From Afifella marina DSM 2698 (GTDB lineage: Bacteria; Pseudomonadota; Alphaproteobacteria; Rhizobiales; Afifellaceae): DNA of 64,000 nt. The position numbers were made by a program, and so were the translations under genes. The notes under the pieces were generated by a model. That model saw only the letters and a program-made list of their open reading frames with translations, was not told the origin of the DNA and did not search any database. This document shows, piece by piece, positions 19,745 to 29,477 of this stretch. Location: the NCBI RefSeq assembly GCF_900102695.1, contig NZ_FMVW01000002.1, positions 62,001-126,000 of the forward strand, given 5' to 3'. Position 1 is the first letter of the stretch; each line of letters starts with the position of its first letter.

Positions 19745-21418
19745 TTAGGCAGCCCGTACGCGGCCGATGAAGGCATCGACCTGGCTGCGTAAGTTCTCGG
19801 CCTGGCTGTCGAGGTCACCGGCAGCCTGCACGATTTCGCTTGAGACCCGTCCGGTCTCGTTGGCCGCCCGTGACACCGAGACGATGCTCGTCGACACTTC
19901 CTGGGTCCCTTCGGCGGCTTGCTGAACGTTTTGGGCGATCTCGCCGGTGGCAGAGCCCTGCTCCTCGACCGAGGAGGCGATCGTGGAGGAGATCTCGTCG
20001 ATCTGCTTGATCGTACCGGTGATCGATTCGATCGCCTTGACGACCTCGTTGGTGGCATCCTGCACAGCCGTGATCTGCTGCGAGATCTCACCCGTGGCCT
20101 TTGAGGTCTGTTCTGCGAGCGTCTTCACTTCCATGGCGACGACCGCAAAGCCCTTGCCGGCCTCGCCGGCGCGGGCTGCCTCGATAGTCGCGTTCAAAGC
20201 CAAGAGGTTCGTCTGGGCTGCGATGTCGGTGATCAAGTTGACCACCTGGCCGATGCGCTGGGCGCTGGAGGCGAGGCCGCGCACCACTTCACCGGTGTTG
20301 GTGGCCTGGCCGTTGGCCTGACCTGCGATCGTGGCGGACATCGCCACCTGCTGGCCGATCTCGCGGACGGAGGCGGCCAGTTCTTCAGCAGCCGAGGCAA
20401 CCGTCTGCACATTCACGGTCGCCTGTTCGGCCGCGGCTGCGACCACCGTCGACTGATGGTTCGTCTCATCGGCAGAGGCGCCCATCGTCGAAGCCGACTG
20501 CTTCAGCTGCATTGCGGCGGAGACAACCGAGCGCACGACGCTCGAGACTTCATGTTCGAAATCGTCGGCGAGCGCATTCATCATCCGGCGCTTGTCCGCC
20601 TCGGCACGCTCTTCGGCCTGCTGCTGCTGTTCGCGCAGCGTCTCGGTCTCCTTGAGCGCGACGACGAAATGCTCTGTTGCTTCCCAGATTTCGCCGATCT
20701 CGTCACCGGAGCGCTTCTGCTCGATAGAGACGTTGAGGTCGCCTCCGCCCATACGCTTCAGCGTGCCGGTGAGGCGGACGAGGGGACGGCTGATCTGGCG
20801 GGTGCCGATCCACATGGCGATCCCGATGCCGAGGAACAGGCCGGCTGCGATGACGGAGCAGATCAGGATGAGCATGCTCTTGTTGAGCGACAGCATGTAA
20901 GCGCGAAGCGGGTCGAGGCGCCCAGCAACGTTCTCAACTCCCGCCGCCAAGCTCGCTTGTAGGCCCTTACGTCCGCCGCGGACTTCATCGCTGGTGCCGT
21001 AGGCACGCGCCGCGTCCGGACTGATTTCGACACCGCGGCGCACCAATTCCGTGCGTTCCGCCCGGTAATTCGCAAGGTTCTTGCCGAGCTCCTCGACCAC
21101 AGGCATGTCTTCAGCTGGCGTAAGGCTCTCGAGGCGGCCAAAGTCTGTGTCGATTTCATCGAGCGCGGCCATGACTTCTTTGCCGTATTTGGCGGCGTCG
21201 GCGGGGCCATCGGCGAGGTAGACGCCGCTTGATGACTTGCTCGCCTGGATGACCTGCGTGCCGATCTGCTGCATCAAAAGTGCGCGGGAGGACGTTCTGT
21301 CGAACTCCTCTGCCGTGCGGTGCATCTCGTTGATTGCATAAATGGCGATGGCGCCGACACCTATCGTCACGACGCCGAGTATGGCCACGATGGTGTTGAT
21401 CTTGCCGGTAATTCTCAT
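19745..21418 (-). CDS. Methyl-accepting chemotaxis protein, tandem paralogue B
   Basis: A 557-residue receptor with the same architecture as its neighbours: TM1 (about 8-28), a helical ligand domain with [10 protein letters not shown] in place of the SRGIY motif, TM2, HAMP ([24 protein letters not shown]) and a signalling domain ending FIGRVRAA. The start at 21418 (MRITGKIN) has GGA 9 nt upstream; the in-frame ATG 9 bp earlier has the GGA directly against it. The signalling half is close to identical with paralogue A and the che-operon receptor, while the ligand domain differs, so the stimuli should differ. Confidence 0.93.
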   Translation of the reverse strand: MRITGKINTIVAILGVVTIGVGAIAIYAINEMHRTAEEFDRTSSRALLMQQIGTQVIQASKSSSGVYLADGPADAAKYGKEVMAALDEIDTDFGRLESLTPAEDMPVVEELGKNLANYRAERTELVRRGVEISPDAARAYGTSDEVRGGRKGLQASLAAGVENVAGRLDPLRAYMLSLNKSMLILICSVIAAGLFLGIGIAMWIGTRQISRPLVRLTGTLKRMGGGDLNVSIEQKRSGDEIGEIWEATEHFVVALKETETLREQQQQAEERAEADKRRMMNALADDFEHEVSSVVRSVVSAAMQLKQSASTMGASADETNHQSTVVAAAAEQATVNVQTVASAAEELAASVREIGQQVAMSATIAGQANGQATNTGEVVRGLASSAQRIGQVVNLITDIAAQTNLLALNATIEAARAGEAGKGFAVVAMEVKTLAEQTSKATGEISQQITAVQDATNEVVKAIESITGTIKQIDEISSTIASSVEEQGSATGEIAQNVQQAAEGTQEVSTSIVSVSRAANETGRVSSEIVQAAGDLDSQAENLRSQVDAFIGRVRAA

Positions 21419-21490
21419 GGGTCTCATTCCGTTTCGGGCCCTGAGGCCGACGTCCTTTGGTGGGAGGGGCCCTTCGAGGGCGGCTCTCGA

Positions 21491-23167
21491 TCAGGCGGCT
21501 CGCACCCGTTCGATGAAGATATCGACTTGCTGGCGCAGTCCTGCCGCGCGGCTATCGAGGTCGTTTGCGGCGTGTACGATCTCGCTTGAGACGCGTCCGG
21601 TGTCGTCGGAGGCTGCCGTGACGGCGATGATGTTTGAGGAGACTTCCTGGGTGCCCTGAGCAGCCTGCTGAACGTTCTGGGCGATTTCGCCTGTCGCCGA
21701 ACCTTGTTCTTCCACCGAGGATGCGATCGTTGATGCGATCTCGTCGATCTGCTGGATCGTGGTGCTGATCGACCCGATCGCGTCGACGACCTCGTTGGTC
21801 GCATCCTGTACGGCCGTGATCTGCTGAGAGATCTCGCCGGTTGCTCTGGAGGTCTGCTCGGCGAGCGTCTTCACTTCCATAGCGACGACCGCAAATCCCT
21901 TGCCTGCCTCGCCAGCCCGTGCTGCTTCGATGGTGGCGTTCAGGGCCAGCAAGTTCGTCTGCGCGGCGATGTCGGTGATGAGGTTGACGACTTGCCCGAT
22001 GCGCTCGGCACTGGACGCGAGACCACGAACGATCTCTGTGGTGTTGACCGCCTGACCGTTCGCTTGCCCGGCAATTTTCGCCGATAACTCGACTTGCTGA
22101 CCGATCTCGCGGATGGAGGCTGCCAGTTCCTCGGCCGCCGAGGCAACCGTCTGGACATTGTGCGTTGCCTCCTCGGCTGCCGACGCGACGACGGTCGCCT
22201 GGTGGTTTGTCTTCTCCGCCGACGAACTCATGGTCGACGCGGATTGCTTGAGCCGGGTGACGGCGGAGACGACGGATCGCACGACGCCTGAGACCTCGAG
22301 CTCGAACTCGTCCGCCAGAGCGTGCATGGCCTTGCGCTTGTCTTCTTCCGCCTTTGCGGCAAGCTCGGCCTGTTCGCCGCGAAGACGTTCGGTTTCGCGT
22401 AGCTCGGCGAGAAAACGTTCTGTCGTTGCCCAGATCTCGCCGATCTCGTCCTTGGAGCGCCGGGTTTCGATCTCGACGTCGAGTTCACCCGCCGCCATAC
22501 GCTTTAGAACGTCAGTCACACGGATGAGAGGTCGGCTAATCTTGCGCGTGCCGATGAAGATCGCGATGGCTGCGCCGATCAGGAGGCCAGCGGCCGCGAC
22601 GGCGATGATCGTGGTCATCATCCGGCGATCAGCGGTGGCGATCTCCTGTTTGATTTCTTCCACTTGCGTGCGTCGCGCATCGATAAAGCCGTCGATGTCC
22701 GCCTGCAGGGCGAGCCTGTTGGCAGTATTCACCTCGTTGTTTCCGACGGTTTTCGCCGTCATCGGTGAGATGCGGGTGGCGAGCTGCACAAGGCTCTCGC
22801 GGAAGTCCTTGAAAACCTGGAATTCCTCGTTGAGCTTATCGAGTTGTTCGAGACTCTGCGGGTCGAGGAGAAGCGGGCGCGTTTCGGCGAGCAGGACGTC
22901 GAGATCGGTGAGACTTTGAGTGATTGCCTGACCGAAGGTCGCCACCGCTGCGTCGTCGTCGGCGGAGTAGATCCCGCGCGAATCCATCACGACCGCGGTG
23001 ATCAGCCGGTTCATCCTCTGGCCGTTGATTGCAGCTTCCGCGAGCCGTTCCAGGTCGACGGTCCGCTCCGCGCTCTGTTTCAGCGCGTAAGTCGCCATGG
23101 CGGCCACGAGGATGGTGGCGAGGCCGAGCACCCCCACGATCGCATAGATCTTCCCGCTGATCTTCAT
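21491..23167 (-). CDS. Methyl-accepting chemotaxis protein, tandem paralogue C
   Basis: A 558-residue receptor. The start at 23167 ([12 protein letters not shown]) has AGAGGGA 6-12 nt upstream; the frame extends a further 12 codons without a better site. It has TM1 (about 8-28), a helical periplasmic domain with [14 protein letters not shown] and [15 protein letters not shown]2, HAMP and a signalling domain ending FIERVRAA. The signalling region is more diverged than that of A and B ([14 protein letters not shown] in place of [14 protein letters not shown]). It starts 42 bp after the stop of the small flagellar-associated gene, so it may be read from the flgE-led transcript. Confidence 0.93.
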   Translation of the reverse strand: MKISGKIYAIVGVLGLATILVAAMATYALKQSAERTVDLERLAEAAINGQRMNRLITAVVMDSRGIYSADDDAAVATFGQAITQSLTDLDVLLAETRPLLLDPQSLEQLDKLNEEFQVFKDFRESLVQLATRISPMTAKTVGNNEVNTANRLALQADIDGFIDARRTQVEEIKQEIATADRRMMTTIIAVAAAGLLIGAAIAIFIGTRKISRPLIRVTDVLKRMAAGELDVEIETRRSKDEIGEIWATTERFLAELRETERLRGEQAELAAKAEEDKRKAMHALADEFELEVSGVVRSVVSAVTRLKQSASTMSSSAEKTNHQATVVASAAEEATHNVQTVASAAEELAASIREIGQQVELSAKIAGQANGQAVNTTEIVRGLASSAERIGQVVNLITDIAAQTNLLALNATIEAARAGEAGKGFAVVAMEVKTLAEQTSRATGEISQQITAVQDATNEVVDAIGSISTTIQQIDEIASTIASSVEEQGSATGEIAQNVQQAAQGTQEVSSNIIAVTAASDDTGRVSSEIVHAANDLDSRAAGLRQQVDIFIERVRAA

Positions 23168-23209
23168 CTTATTCCCTCTGCAGCCTCCAGGCATGAAACC
23201 CATGAGGCC

Positions 23210-23665
23210 TTAGGATTGACCCATGCTTCGTCGGTCGACGTAGTTGATTTCTTCCACAAGGATGTCCTGAATAAATCCAGGGCCCAATCTCTTGTTGGTG
23301 TTTTCTTTGATGTTGCTGATCAGGCGATCGAGATTGTATTTTGCCAGGCGGCCAAACTCGACTTTGCCGTTGTTGTAGAATTCACGAAATGCTTCGTCGG
23401 TGACGAAGGGCGCGGGATCCATGGAGAGCTTGCTCATCGCGCCGGCATCGGCGGTGAAGACGAGGCGGGCGAGGATGTAGCCCTGCAAAACGCCGTCCTG
23501 AATGACGGGCACGGTCATCGGTTCGAGTTTGCGATGCTCCAGCCCGACGAGGGCCGGGCCCTCATCAGGAGCGGGCTTCACATCCGCCTTCCATTGCGCG
23601 GCAAAGAAGCTTGCAAGCAGTGCGACGAGGCACGCCCATATGCCGATGCCGAGGGTCTTGACCAT
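23210..23665 (-). CDS. Small membrane-anchored protein, FliL-like in outline, unknown function
   Basis: 151 residues: an N-terminal membrane segment (residues 5-22, GIWACLVALLASFFAA), a Pro/Asp stretch and a soluble domain ending with GFIQDILVEEINYVDR. The single anchor plus a periplasmic domain with a C-terminal strand resembling the FliL end suggests a basal-body or stator accessory. FliL itself is encoded at 46527, so this would be a second, divergent member or a different family. It overlaps the FlgN-like gene upstream by one base and precedes the receptors. I do not recognise a named family with confidence. Confidence 0.7.
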   Translation of the reverse strand: MVKTLGIGIWACLVALLASFFAAQWKADVKPAPDEGPALVGLEHRKLEPMTVPVIQDGVLQGYILARLVFTADAGAMSKLSMDPAPFVTDEAFREFYNNGKVEFGRLAKYNLDRLISNIKENTNKRLGPGFIQDILVEEINYVDRRSMGQS

Positions 23666-24042
23666 CAGACCCGCGCTCCAAGCGGCACCGAATACGTGCC
23701 GTCGGACTCAGCATCCGACATCGCCTTGGCGATCAGTCCCGCGACCGTCTGTACGGCGCTGATATGGGTCTTGAGCAGGTCCTGATTGCGCTGAAGCTTC
23801 TCGCGCAGGCGGATGATGCCGATGCGGGCGTCGGTGCTGATGTTCTCGGCTGGAACCGCGCGAGCCATGCGAGACAGCTCCAGAAGCGCACGACTCTTGC
23901 GGTGATTGAATTCCTGAAGATCGATCGGCTGATTGTGGCTCAGCGCCTCGCTTTCCTGGTCAACAAGCTCCTCAAGACGTCCGATGCAGGTCGTCAAGGC
24001 GCGGCTTGCGGCCGGATTGGCCGAACGTGACATCGCATTCAT
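23665..24042 (-). CDS. FlgN-like flagellar export chaperone (putative)
   Basis: A 125-residue, largely alpha-helical soluble protein with a heptad-like pattern (CIGRLEELVDQESEAL ... FNHRKSRALLELSRMAR ... LREKLQRNQDLLKTH). The E..AL and K.RALLELSR spacing is what FlgN-family chaperones for FlgK and FlgL show, and both hook-associated proteins are encoded in the same transcription direction. No motif is decisive, so this is a structural-pattern call. It lies between the flgJ-like gene and the FliL-like gene, with a 1-bp overlap on the downstream side. Confidence 0.55.
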   Translation of the reverse strand: MNAMSRSANPAASRALTTCIGRLEELVDQESEALSHNQPIDLQEFNHRKSRALLELSRMARAVPAENISTDARIGIIRLREKLQRNQDLLKTHISAVQTVAGLIAKAMSDAESDGTYSVPLGARV

Positions 24043-24055
24043 GGCTGGCTCCTCT

Positions 24056-24622
24056 CTAGATCAGACCATTCGCGTTTTCGGGTAGTGCGGGGGTGGCCTC
24101 GGCGGTGCGCACGGCATCAGCGATGCCGATGCCGCCGGCTGCGGCCATCTTCGTGGCGATCTGCTGGGCGAGCATCGAGCGCCACATCTCACCGGCCTGG
24201 CCGCCACCGAACATCGCGTCCGTGCTCGCCGGGAGCATCGTCTGCACGAAGGTCGACAGGAACATCGCCTCAAAGCCGGTCATGGGATCGTCGCCCGCCT
24301 TGGGCGACGACAGGCTGGAATGGGCAAGGGAGGTGCTCGTCTTCAATCGCGACAAAGCCTGCGCGGAATCGAAGGGCATCTGGATGACCGGGGAAATCGG
24401 CCGTTCGGCCGTCTTCGTCGTTTCCTCCGGCCCCGTCGCACCAGGCTTCGTGACCTGGTCGAAAACGTCTTCAAAGGCATCGTTGGCCGCGGTGTAGGCG
24501 GCCGGTGTCGTGCCGGATGATGGAGAAAGGCGCGTCAGCCGTGCCGCGGCCTCTTGATAACGGGTCGGGCTTGCGGCGCGAGCAACGTCCAGAACGATGT
24601 CGGACGGCGGGCTGATCGACAT
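24056..24622 (-). CDS. Rod-binding protein, FlgJ N-terminal/CheL type
   Basis: A 188-residue protein whose C-terminal third carries the rod-binding domain: GFEAMFLSTFVQTMLP, GGQAGEMWRSMLAQQIATKMA and GGIGIADAV. It caps the growing rod in the periplasm. Unlike gammaproteobacterial FlgJ it has no muramidase domain, as is normal for alphaproteobacteria (Caulobacter CheL/FlgJ). The separate transglycosylase at 59298 could supply the peptidoglycan-cutting activity. The first 85 residues are low-complexity and probably disordered. Confidence 0.85.
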   Translation of the reverse strand: MSISPPSDIVLDVARAASPTRYQEAAARLTRLSPSSGTTPAAYTAANDAFEDVFDQVTKPGATGPEETTKTAERPISPVIQMPFDSAQALSRLKTSTSLAHSSLSSPKAGDDPMTGFEAMFLSTFVQTMLPASTDAMFGGGQAGEMWRSMLAQQIATKMAAAGGIGIADAVRTAEATPALPENANGLI

Positions 24623-24671
24623 AAGTCACCTGCGACAGATTAAGTCTTCGCAGGCTTATTGCGGGTTTCCC

Positions 24672-25070
24672 TTACGCGGGGCTTGCATCCGTCGGACGTG
24701 CGAAAGCTTCTAAAAGCAGCTGAAAACTCCGGCGTTCTTCCGCCTTGCGGCTCTCGCGCTCAAGCTTGCCGGAGAGCCTTTCGGTGGTCTTCAGGCGGCG
24801 CGCCTGAGCGAGCACCTGAGCGGTCTGCTCGGCCTGGCGACGGGCGAGCTGATCGGCCTCGCTGCTGAGGCGTGACAGACGTTTCACCTTGGCGTCCACG
24901 AACAGCCCGTGGAATGTGTCGTCGTCGTTCAACGCTTCGATCAGCGCCCGACGTTCCTGATCGAGCGCGCTGCCCTGCCGTGAGATATCGGCAAGTTCCC
25001 ATTCTGCGACTTCGTGCATTTTCTTTTGCACTTGCAGAATGCGCTCGATCTTCTTGCTGCGGTCTTTCAC
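24672..25070 (-). CDS. fliJ: FliJ-like flagellar export protein
   Basis: A 132-residue coiled-coil protein. Almost the whole length is charged helix (KKIERILQVQKKMHEVAEWELA ... RRQAEQTAQVLAQARR). FliJ links the FliI ATPase to the FlhA gate. I choose a GTG start at 25070 because GGAGG sits 8 nt upstream, within the last codons of fliR, and the next gene end is 5 bp away. The longer ATG start at 25106 would run 12 codons into fliR. The family is weakly conserved, so the call rests on length, coiled coil and position beside fliR/flhA. Confidence 0.75.
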   Translation of the reverse strand: MKDRSKKIERILQVQKKMHEVAEWELADISRQGSALDQERRALIEALNDDDTFHGLFVDAKVKRLSRLSSEADQLARRQAEQTAQVLAQARRLKTTERLSGKLERESRKAEERRSFQLLLEAFARPTDASPA

Positions 25071-25074
25071 TGGA

Positions 25075-25830
25075 TTAGCCTCCCACCAACCAGATGCCGA
25101 AGGCATCGATGAAATTCGCCAGAAATTCGTGCGCGACCATCATCAGGAGGATGAGGCCGCCCGCCGTCACGAACGGCATGGAAATGAAATAGACCGGGAT
25201 CTGCGGGCTCAGCTTGTTGGTGATGCCGATCGCGAGATTGATGACGATCGAGTAGACAAGAAACGGACTGCCGATGCGCAAAACGAGGAAGAAAACTGCC
25301 GAAAGCTGATCGGTCAGATTGATGAGTGCGCCTTGCGCGTCGAAGCCCTGCGCCGCCGGCAACGTCTGGTACGAATCGATCAGCCCCGACAGCAACAACC
25401 AGTGCTGGTCGGTGATGAACATGATGGTGATGGCCGTCAGCGAGAACAGCGATGCGACGGTCGGTAGCTGGGTATCTTCCTCCACCGCGATGCCCGGCAT
25501 CGCCGAGAGGCCGATCGACTGGCTGACGGCCACGGCGATCGTCTGCAGCCCCAGGAAGAAGACGCGGCCGACGAGCCCGATCAAGACGCCGATCAGAAGC
25601 TCCGAGACGATCGCTTGCAGCATCGCCGCAGGCGTACCGTCGCCCACCAACGGGCGGGTGTAGCCGATCAGCATCGGTGACAATGTCAGCGTGATCGCCA
25701 CTGCGATGAACAGGCGAAACTGCACGGGTATGCGCGAACTCGAAAAGCCCGGCATCAGCATCAGGCAGCCGCCAATTCGGCAGAAGACGAGGAAGACGGC
25801 GAGGATCGTCTCCGAGGCGAGCTCGGTCAC
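25075..25830 (-). CDS. fliR: Flagellar biosynthesis protein FliR
   Basis: A 251-residue export-gate membrane protein with six hydrophobic segments. Family features include an N-terminal [17 protein letters not shown], then [17 protein letters not shown] and the [10 protein letters not shown] loop before the middle helices. It assembles with FliP and FliQ into the gate. FliQ is in the same operon, and FliP lies at 47084. It overlaps flhA by 4 bp. Confidence 0.95.
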   Translation of the reverse strand: MTELASETILAVFLVFCRIGGCLMLMPGFSSSRIPVQFRLFIAVAITLTLSPMLIGYTRPLVGDGTPAAMLQAIVSELLIGVLIGLVGRVFFLGLQTIAVAVSQSIGLSAMPGIAVEEDTQLPTVASLFSLTAITIMFITDQHWLLLSGLIDSYQTLPAAQGFDAQGALINLTDQLSAVFFLVLRIGSPFLVYSIVINLAIGITNKLSPQIPVYFISMPFVTAGGLILLMMVAHEFLANFIDAFGIWLVGG

Positions 25831-27923
25831 GAGATCGATCCGAGCGACTTGATCTCGATGCCACGGGCGATCTCCAGATGTGAGAGAACCGCAAGCGAAG
25901 GAAACATGCGTTCGATGATCATGCGCACGTAGATCCGGGCTTCCGGTGCGGTCACCAGCACGATGCTCTCGTTTTCGGCGAGGCGCGCACGCAAGACTTC
26001 GGATGCCTCGCTGGCGAATTCCTCCACCAGGCGCGGATCAATGTCGAACTCGATGACCTCGCCTTTGGCATCGCGCTTCAGGCTCTGATGGAAAGCCAGG
26101 TCCCAGCGATTGCCGAGCCTCAGAACGTTGAGCACACCGCCCTGGGCAAGGTCACCGCAGATCTGCTGCGCCATGCGCATACGCACATGTTCGGCAATCT
26201 GCTCGGAGCGGCGGGCATGCGGGACGATCTCCGCCAGCGCTTCCAGAATGAGATGCAGATTGCGGATCGAGACGCGTTCCGTGAGCAGGAGCTTCAAGAC
26301 TGCCTGAAGCCCAGAATAGGTGATGTGGCTCGGGCAGATGTCGTCGACCAGGCGCTTGTACTCCGGCTCCAGCCGGTCGAGCAGCATGCGCACGTCCTTG
26401 TAGGACAGGAGCTGCGCCAGATTGTTGCGGATGACCTCGCTCACATGGGTGAGCACCACGGAGAGATTGTCGATCGGCGTGTAGCCCTCGCGGCGAACCT
26501 CCGTGGCGAAGGCGTCGGAGATCCACATCGCCTGCATGCCGAAGGCGGGCTCGCGTACTGTGTCGCCGGGCACGTCCGGTCTCGCATTGTCGCCGGTGAC
26601 GACCAGCAATTCGCCGATGCGCATTTCGCAGGTCGCGAAGACCGTTCCGTGGATGCGGATCTCGTAGCTCTTCGACGGGACGTTGAGGCTTTCCGTGAGT
26701 TTGATCTCAGGCACCACGAAACCGTATTGCTGCGCGAACTTGCGCCGCATGCGGCTGACGCGATGAGCGATCTCGGGCATGTTGGAGAGGATTTGCGTTG
26801 CGAGCTGCTTGCCGATGCACAACTCGATCTCGCAAGTGCGCAGCGATTCCTTGACGGAATTGCGCGCTTCCACCTCGGCAGCTTCCTTCTTCTTTTTTTC
26901 CTTCGTCTCAGCTTCCTGGCGCTTCGCCTCCTGCTGACGGGGAATGGTGTAGGCGACGAAGGCGAGGAACCCCCCGAGCGCGCCAAAGGGCAGGAGCGGC
27001 AGGCCGGGCATCAAGGCGAAGATGAACATGAGCGCAGCGGCGACGCCGAGCGCTTTCGGATAGGCGCCGAGCTGGCCAAACACGGCTTTTTCTGCCGAGC
27101 CGCGCGTGCCTCCCTTGGAAACGAGGAGGCCGGCGGCGAGGGAGACGACGAGAGCCGGGATCTGAGCCACCAGACCGTCGCCGACCGACAGGCGCGTGAA
27201 GACGTCAGCCGCCTCGTCGAGCGGCATGCCGTAGCGGGTCGTGGCAATGATGATGCCGCCGAAGATGTTGACGGCAATGGTGATGAGGCTGGCGATCGCC
27301 TCGCCGCGAACGAACTTCGATGCGCCATCCATAGAGCCGAAGAAGGAGCTTTCCTCCTCCAGTTCGCGGCGGCGCAGCTGGGCTTCCTTGTCGTCGATGA
27401 GGCCGGCGTTGAGATCGGCGTCGATCGCCATCTGCTTGCCAGGGATGGCATCGAGCGTAAATCGCGCACCGACTTCGGCGATACGCGTCGCGCCCTTGGT
27501 GATGACGAGGAAGTTCACCGTGACGAGAATGAGGAAGACGACGATGCCGATGACAAAATCGCCGCCCATGACGAACATGGAAAAGCCGTTGATGATGTTG
27601 CCTGCGGCCGTCACACCTTCATTGCCGTGGGCAAGGATGAGGCGCGTCGTCGCCACGCCGAGCGCGAGGCGCAGCACGGTCGCGATCAAAAGCACCGTCG
27701 GGAAAGAGGAGAATTCGAGAGGCTTCTGGATCCACAGAGCCACCATCAGGATCAACACCGAGAAGGCGATCGACAAGGCGAGGCCGAAATCGATCAGAAA
27801 GGTGGGGATCGGCAGGAACAGAATGACCAGCATGCCGATGATCAAGGTGGCGAAGCCGATATCCCGCTTCGACTTCTTTTCGAGCCCATCGCCCGCAGTG
27901 AGCAGCATCTCCGACATGATCAA
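25827..27923 (-). CDS. flhA: Flagellar biosynthesis protein FlhA
   Basis: A 698-residue export-gate component: eight N-terminal membrane helices (about 20-315) with the conserved loop [21 protein letters not shown], a Lys/Glu-rich linker (about 325-355) and a large cytoplasmic domain that binds chaperone-substrate complexes. The length matches the family (about 690-700). Three possible ATGs occur in the first six codons (MIMSEM). It lies 36 bp after fliQ. Confidence 0.97.
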   Translation of the reverse strand: MIMSEMLLTAGDGLEKKSKRDIGFATLIIGMLVILFLPIPTFLIDFGLALSIAFSVLILMVALWIQKPLEFSSFPTVLLIATVLRLALGVATTRLILAHGNEGVTAAGNIINGFSMFVMGGDFVIGIVVFLILVTVNFLVITKGATRIAEVGARFTLDAIPGKQMAIDADLNAGLIDDKEAQLRRRELEEESSFFGSMDGASKFVRGEAIASLITIAVNIFGGIIIATTRYGMPLDEAADVFTRLSVGDGLVAQIPALVVSLAAGLLVSKGGTRGSAEKAVFGQLGAYPKALGVAAALMFIFALMPGLPLLPFGALGGFLAFVAYTIPRQQEAKRQEAETKEKKKKEAAEVEARNSVKESLRTCEIELCIGKQLATQILSNMPEIAHRVSRMRRKFAQQYGFVVPEIKLTESLNVPSKSYEIRIHGTVFATCEMRIGELLVVTGDNARPDVPGDTVREPAFGMQAMWISDAFATEVRREGYTPIDNLSVVLTHVSEVIRNNLAQLLSYKDVRMLLDRLEPEYKRLVDDICPSHITYSGLQAVLKLLLTERVSIRNLHLILEALAEIVPHARRSEQIAEHVRMRMAQQICGDLAQGGVLNVLRLGNRWDLAFHQSLKRDAKGEVIEFDIDPRLVEEFASEASEVLRARLAENESIVLVTAPEARIYVRMIIERMFPSLAVLSHLEIARGIEIKSLGSIS

Positions 27924-27959
27924 TTCTTCCCCGGATATGGTCCGTCGTGAGAACGCGCG

Positions 27960-28226
27960 CTAAAAGCCGGTGGCAATGCGCCCGTAAACTTCATTGGTGA
28001 AGGCGAAGATCTGAGCGCCGATGAAGGGCGCGCTGATCGCGGTCATGAGCAGGATGACAATGATCTTCGGAATGAAGGTCAGGGTGACTTCCTGGATTTG
28101 TGTGAGCGCCTGGAAGAGCGCGATGCCGATACCAACGAGCATGGCCGCGCCGACCGCCGGTCCGGCGGCGATGATGATCGTCCAGATTGCCTGGCGGACG
28201 ACCTCAAAGGCGTCGACTTCGTTCAT
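27960..28226 (-). CDS. fliQ: Flagellar biosynthesis protein FliQ
   Basis: An 88-residue export-gate protein with two membrane helices (about 14-38 and 50-75) and the family sequence ALFQALTQIQEVTLTFIPKI. It is of usual length. One base separates it from the flgD stop upstream. Confidence 0.95.
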   Translation of the reverse strand: MNEVDAFEVVRQAIWTIIIAAGPAVGAAMLVGIGIALFQALTQIQEVTLTFIPKIIVILLMTAISAPFIGAQIFAFTNEVYGRIATGF

Positions 28227-28227
28227 C

Positions 28228-28629
28228 TCAGGCCACGGTCACGCCGGCGCCGATCAACATCTCCGTGCCGTCATCGAGGTTGGCGACGAGGCCATTGGAG
28301 GTGATGCGCACGGAGGAAACGGTGCCCGTGGTGCTGCCGTCAGGCGAGGTGACGGTGTGCCCGATGAGTTCGTTGGCCTGGCCGATGGCCGAAGAGGTCA
28401 ATATCTCGTCGAGCTTGTTGTTGGTCTGGATCGTCTGCTCGACCTGCGAAAAGCTTGCGAGCTGCGCCATGTACTGAGTGGTTTCCATGGGCGAGGTCGG
28501 GTCCTGGTTCTTCAACTGCGTGACCAGGAGCTTCAGGAAGGTGTCGTAATCGACGGTAGAGCCGGGGTTGTTCGTATTGCTGTTTGCGGCCGCAGTTGTG
28601 CCTGCGCCCACGCCAGAGGTGGAAGTCAT
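28228..28629 (-). CDS. flgD: Basal-body rod modification (hook cap) protein FlgD
   Basis: A 133-residue hook-cap scaffold with the N-terminal signature DYDTFLKLLVTQLKNQDPTSPMETTQYMAQLASFS, split here by position: residues about 24-58. The ATG at 28629 (MTSTSGVG) is used; the frame runs 62 codons further upstream over the flbT end but with no FlgD-like content. It is short compared with enteric FlgD (about 230), as in other Rhizobiales (about 130-150), lacking the large C-terminal FnIII/tudor part. Confidence 0.92.
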   Translation of the reverse strand: MTSTSGVGAGTTAAANSNTNNPGSTVDYDTFLKLLVTQLKNQDPTSPMETTQYMAQLASFSQVEQTIQTNNKLDEILTSSAIGQANELIGHTVTSPDGSTTGTVSSVRITSNGLVANLDDGTEMLIGAGVTVA

Positions 28630-28699
28630 TATTAGATCTCCAGATGTTCGCCGGGCCCCGCTGGGAAAAGCGGGACTGCTCACGCGCGTGCGGGCCGCC

Positions 28700-29110
28700 T
28701 TAGGCGGCGAAGGCTGCCTGCTCGGAGCTCTCCAGGATGCGGCTTTCCGCTTCGAAGAGGTTGCGTAGCTTGCGTAGCGCCTCGAAGCTGCGACCATTGT
28801 CGACGAGCCCTGCAACCCCTTCGAGATCCTTCAAGATCGCATCGTTCTTGAAGGTCGTCTTCAAGCGCATATGCATATCGACGAAGAGCCGACGGGCTGC
28901 TGTGGCTCCGTCAGGATCGATCAGCATCGTCTGGATCACGAAATAAAGCTGCCGCAGTGGCGTCGTCGTCTCGTGCGCCTGAAGGATGTGATTGTCGAGC
29001 AGGAAGGTCGCGTCATTGAGGAGCGTGAACGTGACCTTGTGGTCGACGCGGATCACAGCTCCATTCAAGAACAATCTCTGCCCAGGCCTGAGCGAGATCC
29101 GCATGGTCAT
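28700..29110 (-). CDS. flbT: Flagellin synthesis post-transcriptional regulator FlbT
   Basis: A 136-residue protein starting MTMRISLRPGQRLFLNGAV, with LLNDATFLLDNHIL and RQLYFVIQTMLIDP, all typical of FlbT. In Caulobacter FlbT binds the 5' leader of flagellin mRNA and promotes its decay until the hook is finished; in some rhizobia and Brucella it acts positively. The start overlaps the flaF stop by 4 bp (ATGA). Its likely target here is the flagellin leader at about 49875-50024. Confidence 0.95.
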   Translation of the reverse strand: MTMRISLRPGQRLFLNGAVIRVDHKVTFTLLNDATFLLDNHILQAHETTTPLRQLYFVIQTMLIDPDGATAARRLFVDMHMRLKTTFKNDAILKDLEGVAGLVDNGRSFEALRKLRNLFEAESRILESSEQAAFAA

Positions 29111-29454
29111 TTGAGACCGTCCCGGATCGTCTGGTTGACCTCGATGAGCGCGGCGAAATTGCGCGAAGGATCAACGAGGACGTTTTCCGCCTCGCGGATG
29201 ACCCACAGTCCCACGGAAATGAGATCCCGGCGAAGCTCCTGGCCGAGCCCATTTTGCGGGCTGGCGAGGTCGCGGATCATGAAGTTCCAGAGCTTGTTGA
29301 CATAACCAAGAGCCTCGGCGGCTTCGGGGCTGCCCGAGCCGCGGATCTCGGCGACGTGCAGAAGCTCCAGCGCGTGATCGAGCGCCATCTGCTCGCGAGC
29401 GCGCGATTCCCCGCCGGAATCGTCGAGGATTTCCGCGTAAGAGAATTTGTACAT
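29107..29454 (-). CDS. flaF: Flagellar biosynthesis regulator FlaF
   Basis: A 115-residue protein (MYKFSYAEILDD ... LNKLW-type core YVNKLWNFMIRDLA ... LRRDLISVGLWVIREAE) matching FlaF, which acts together with FlbT in flagellin production and secretion. The ATG at 29454 has GGAGG 6-10 nt upstream. The open frame extends far upstream as a shadow of flgL and should not be taken as part of the gene. Confidence 0.93.
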   Translation of the reverse strand: MYKFSYAEILDDSGGESRAREQMALDHALELLHVAEIRGSGSPEAAEALGYVNKLWNFMIRDLASPQNGLGQELRRDLISVGLWVIREAENVLVDPSRNFAALIEVNQTIRDGLK

Positions 29455-29477
29455 TTGAACCTCCACCCACGCCTGAA

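Noticed and set aside
26088-27950. Long open frame (620 codons) opposite flhA
   Set aside because: Low-complexity Asp/His/Arg composition and full overlap with an unmistakable flhA.
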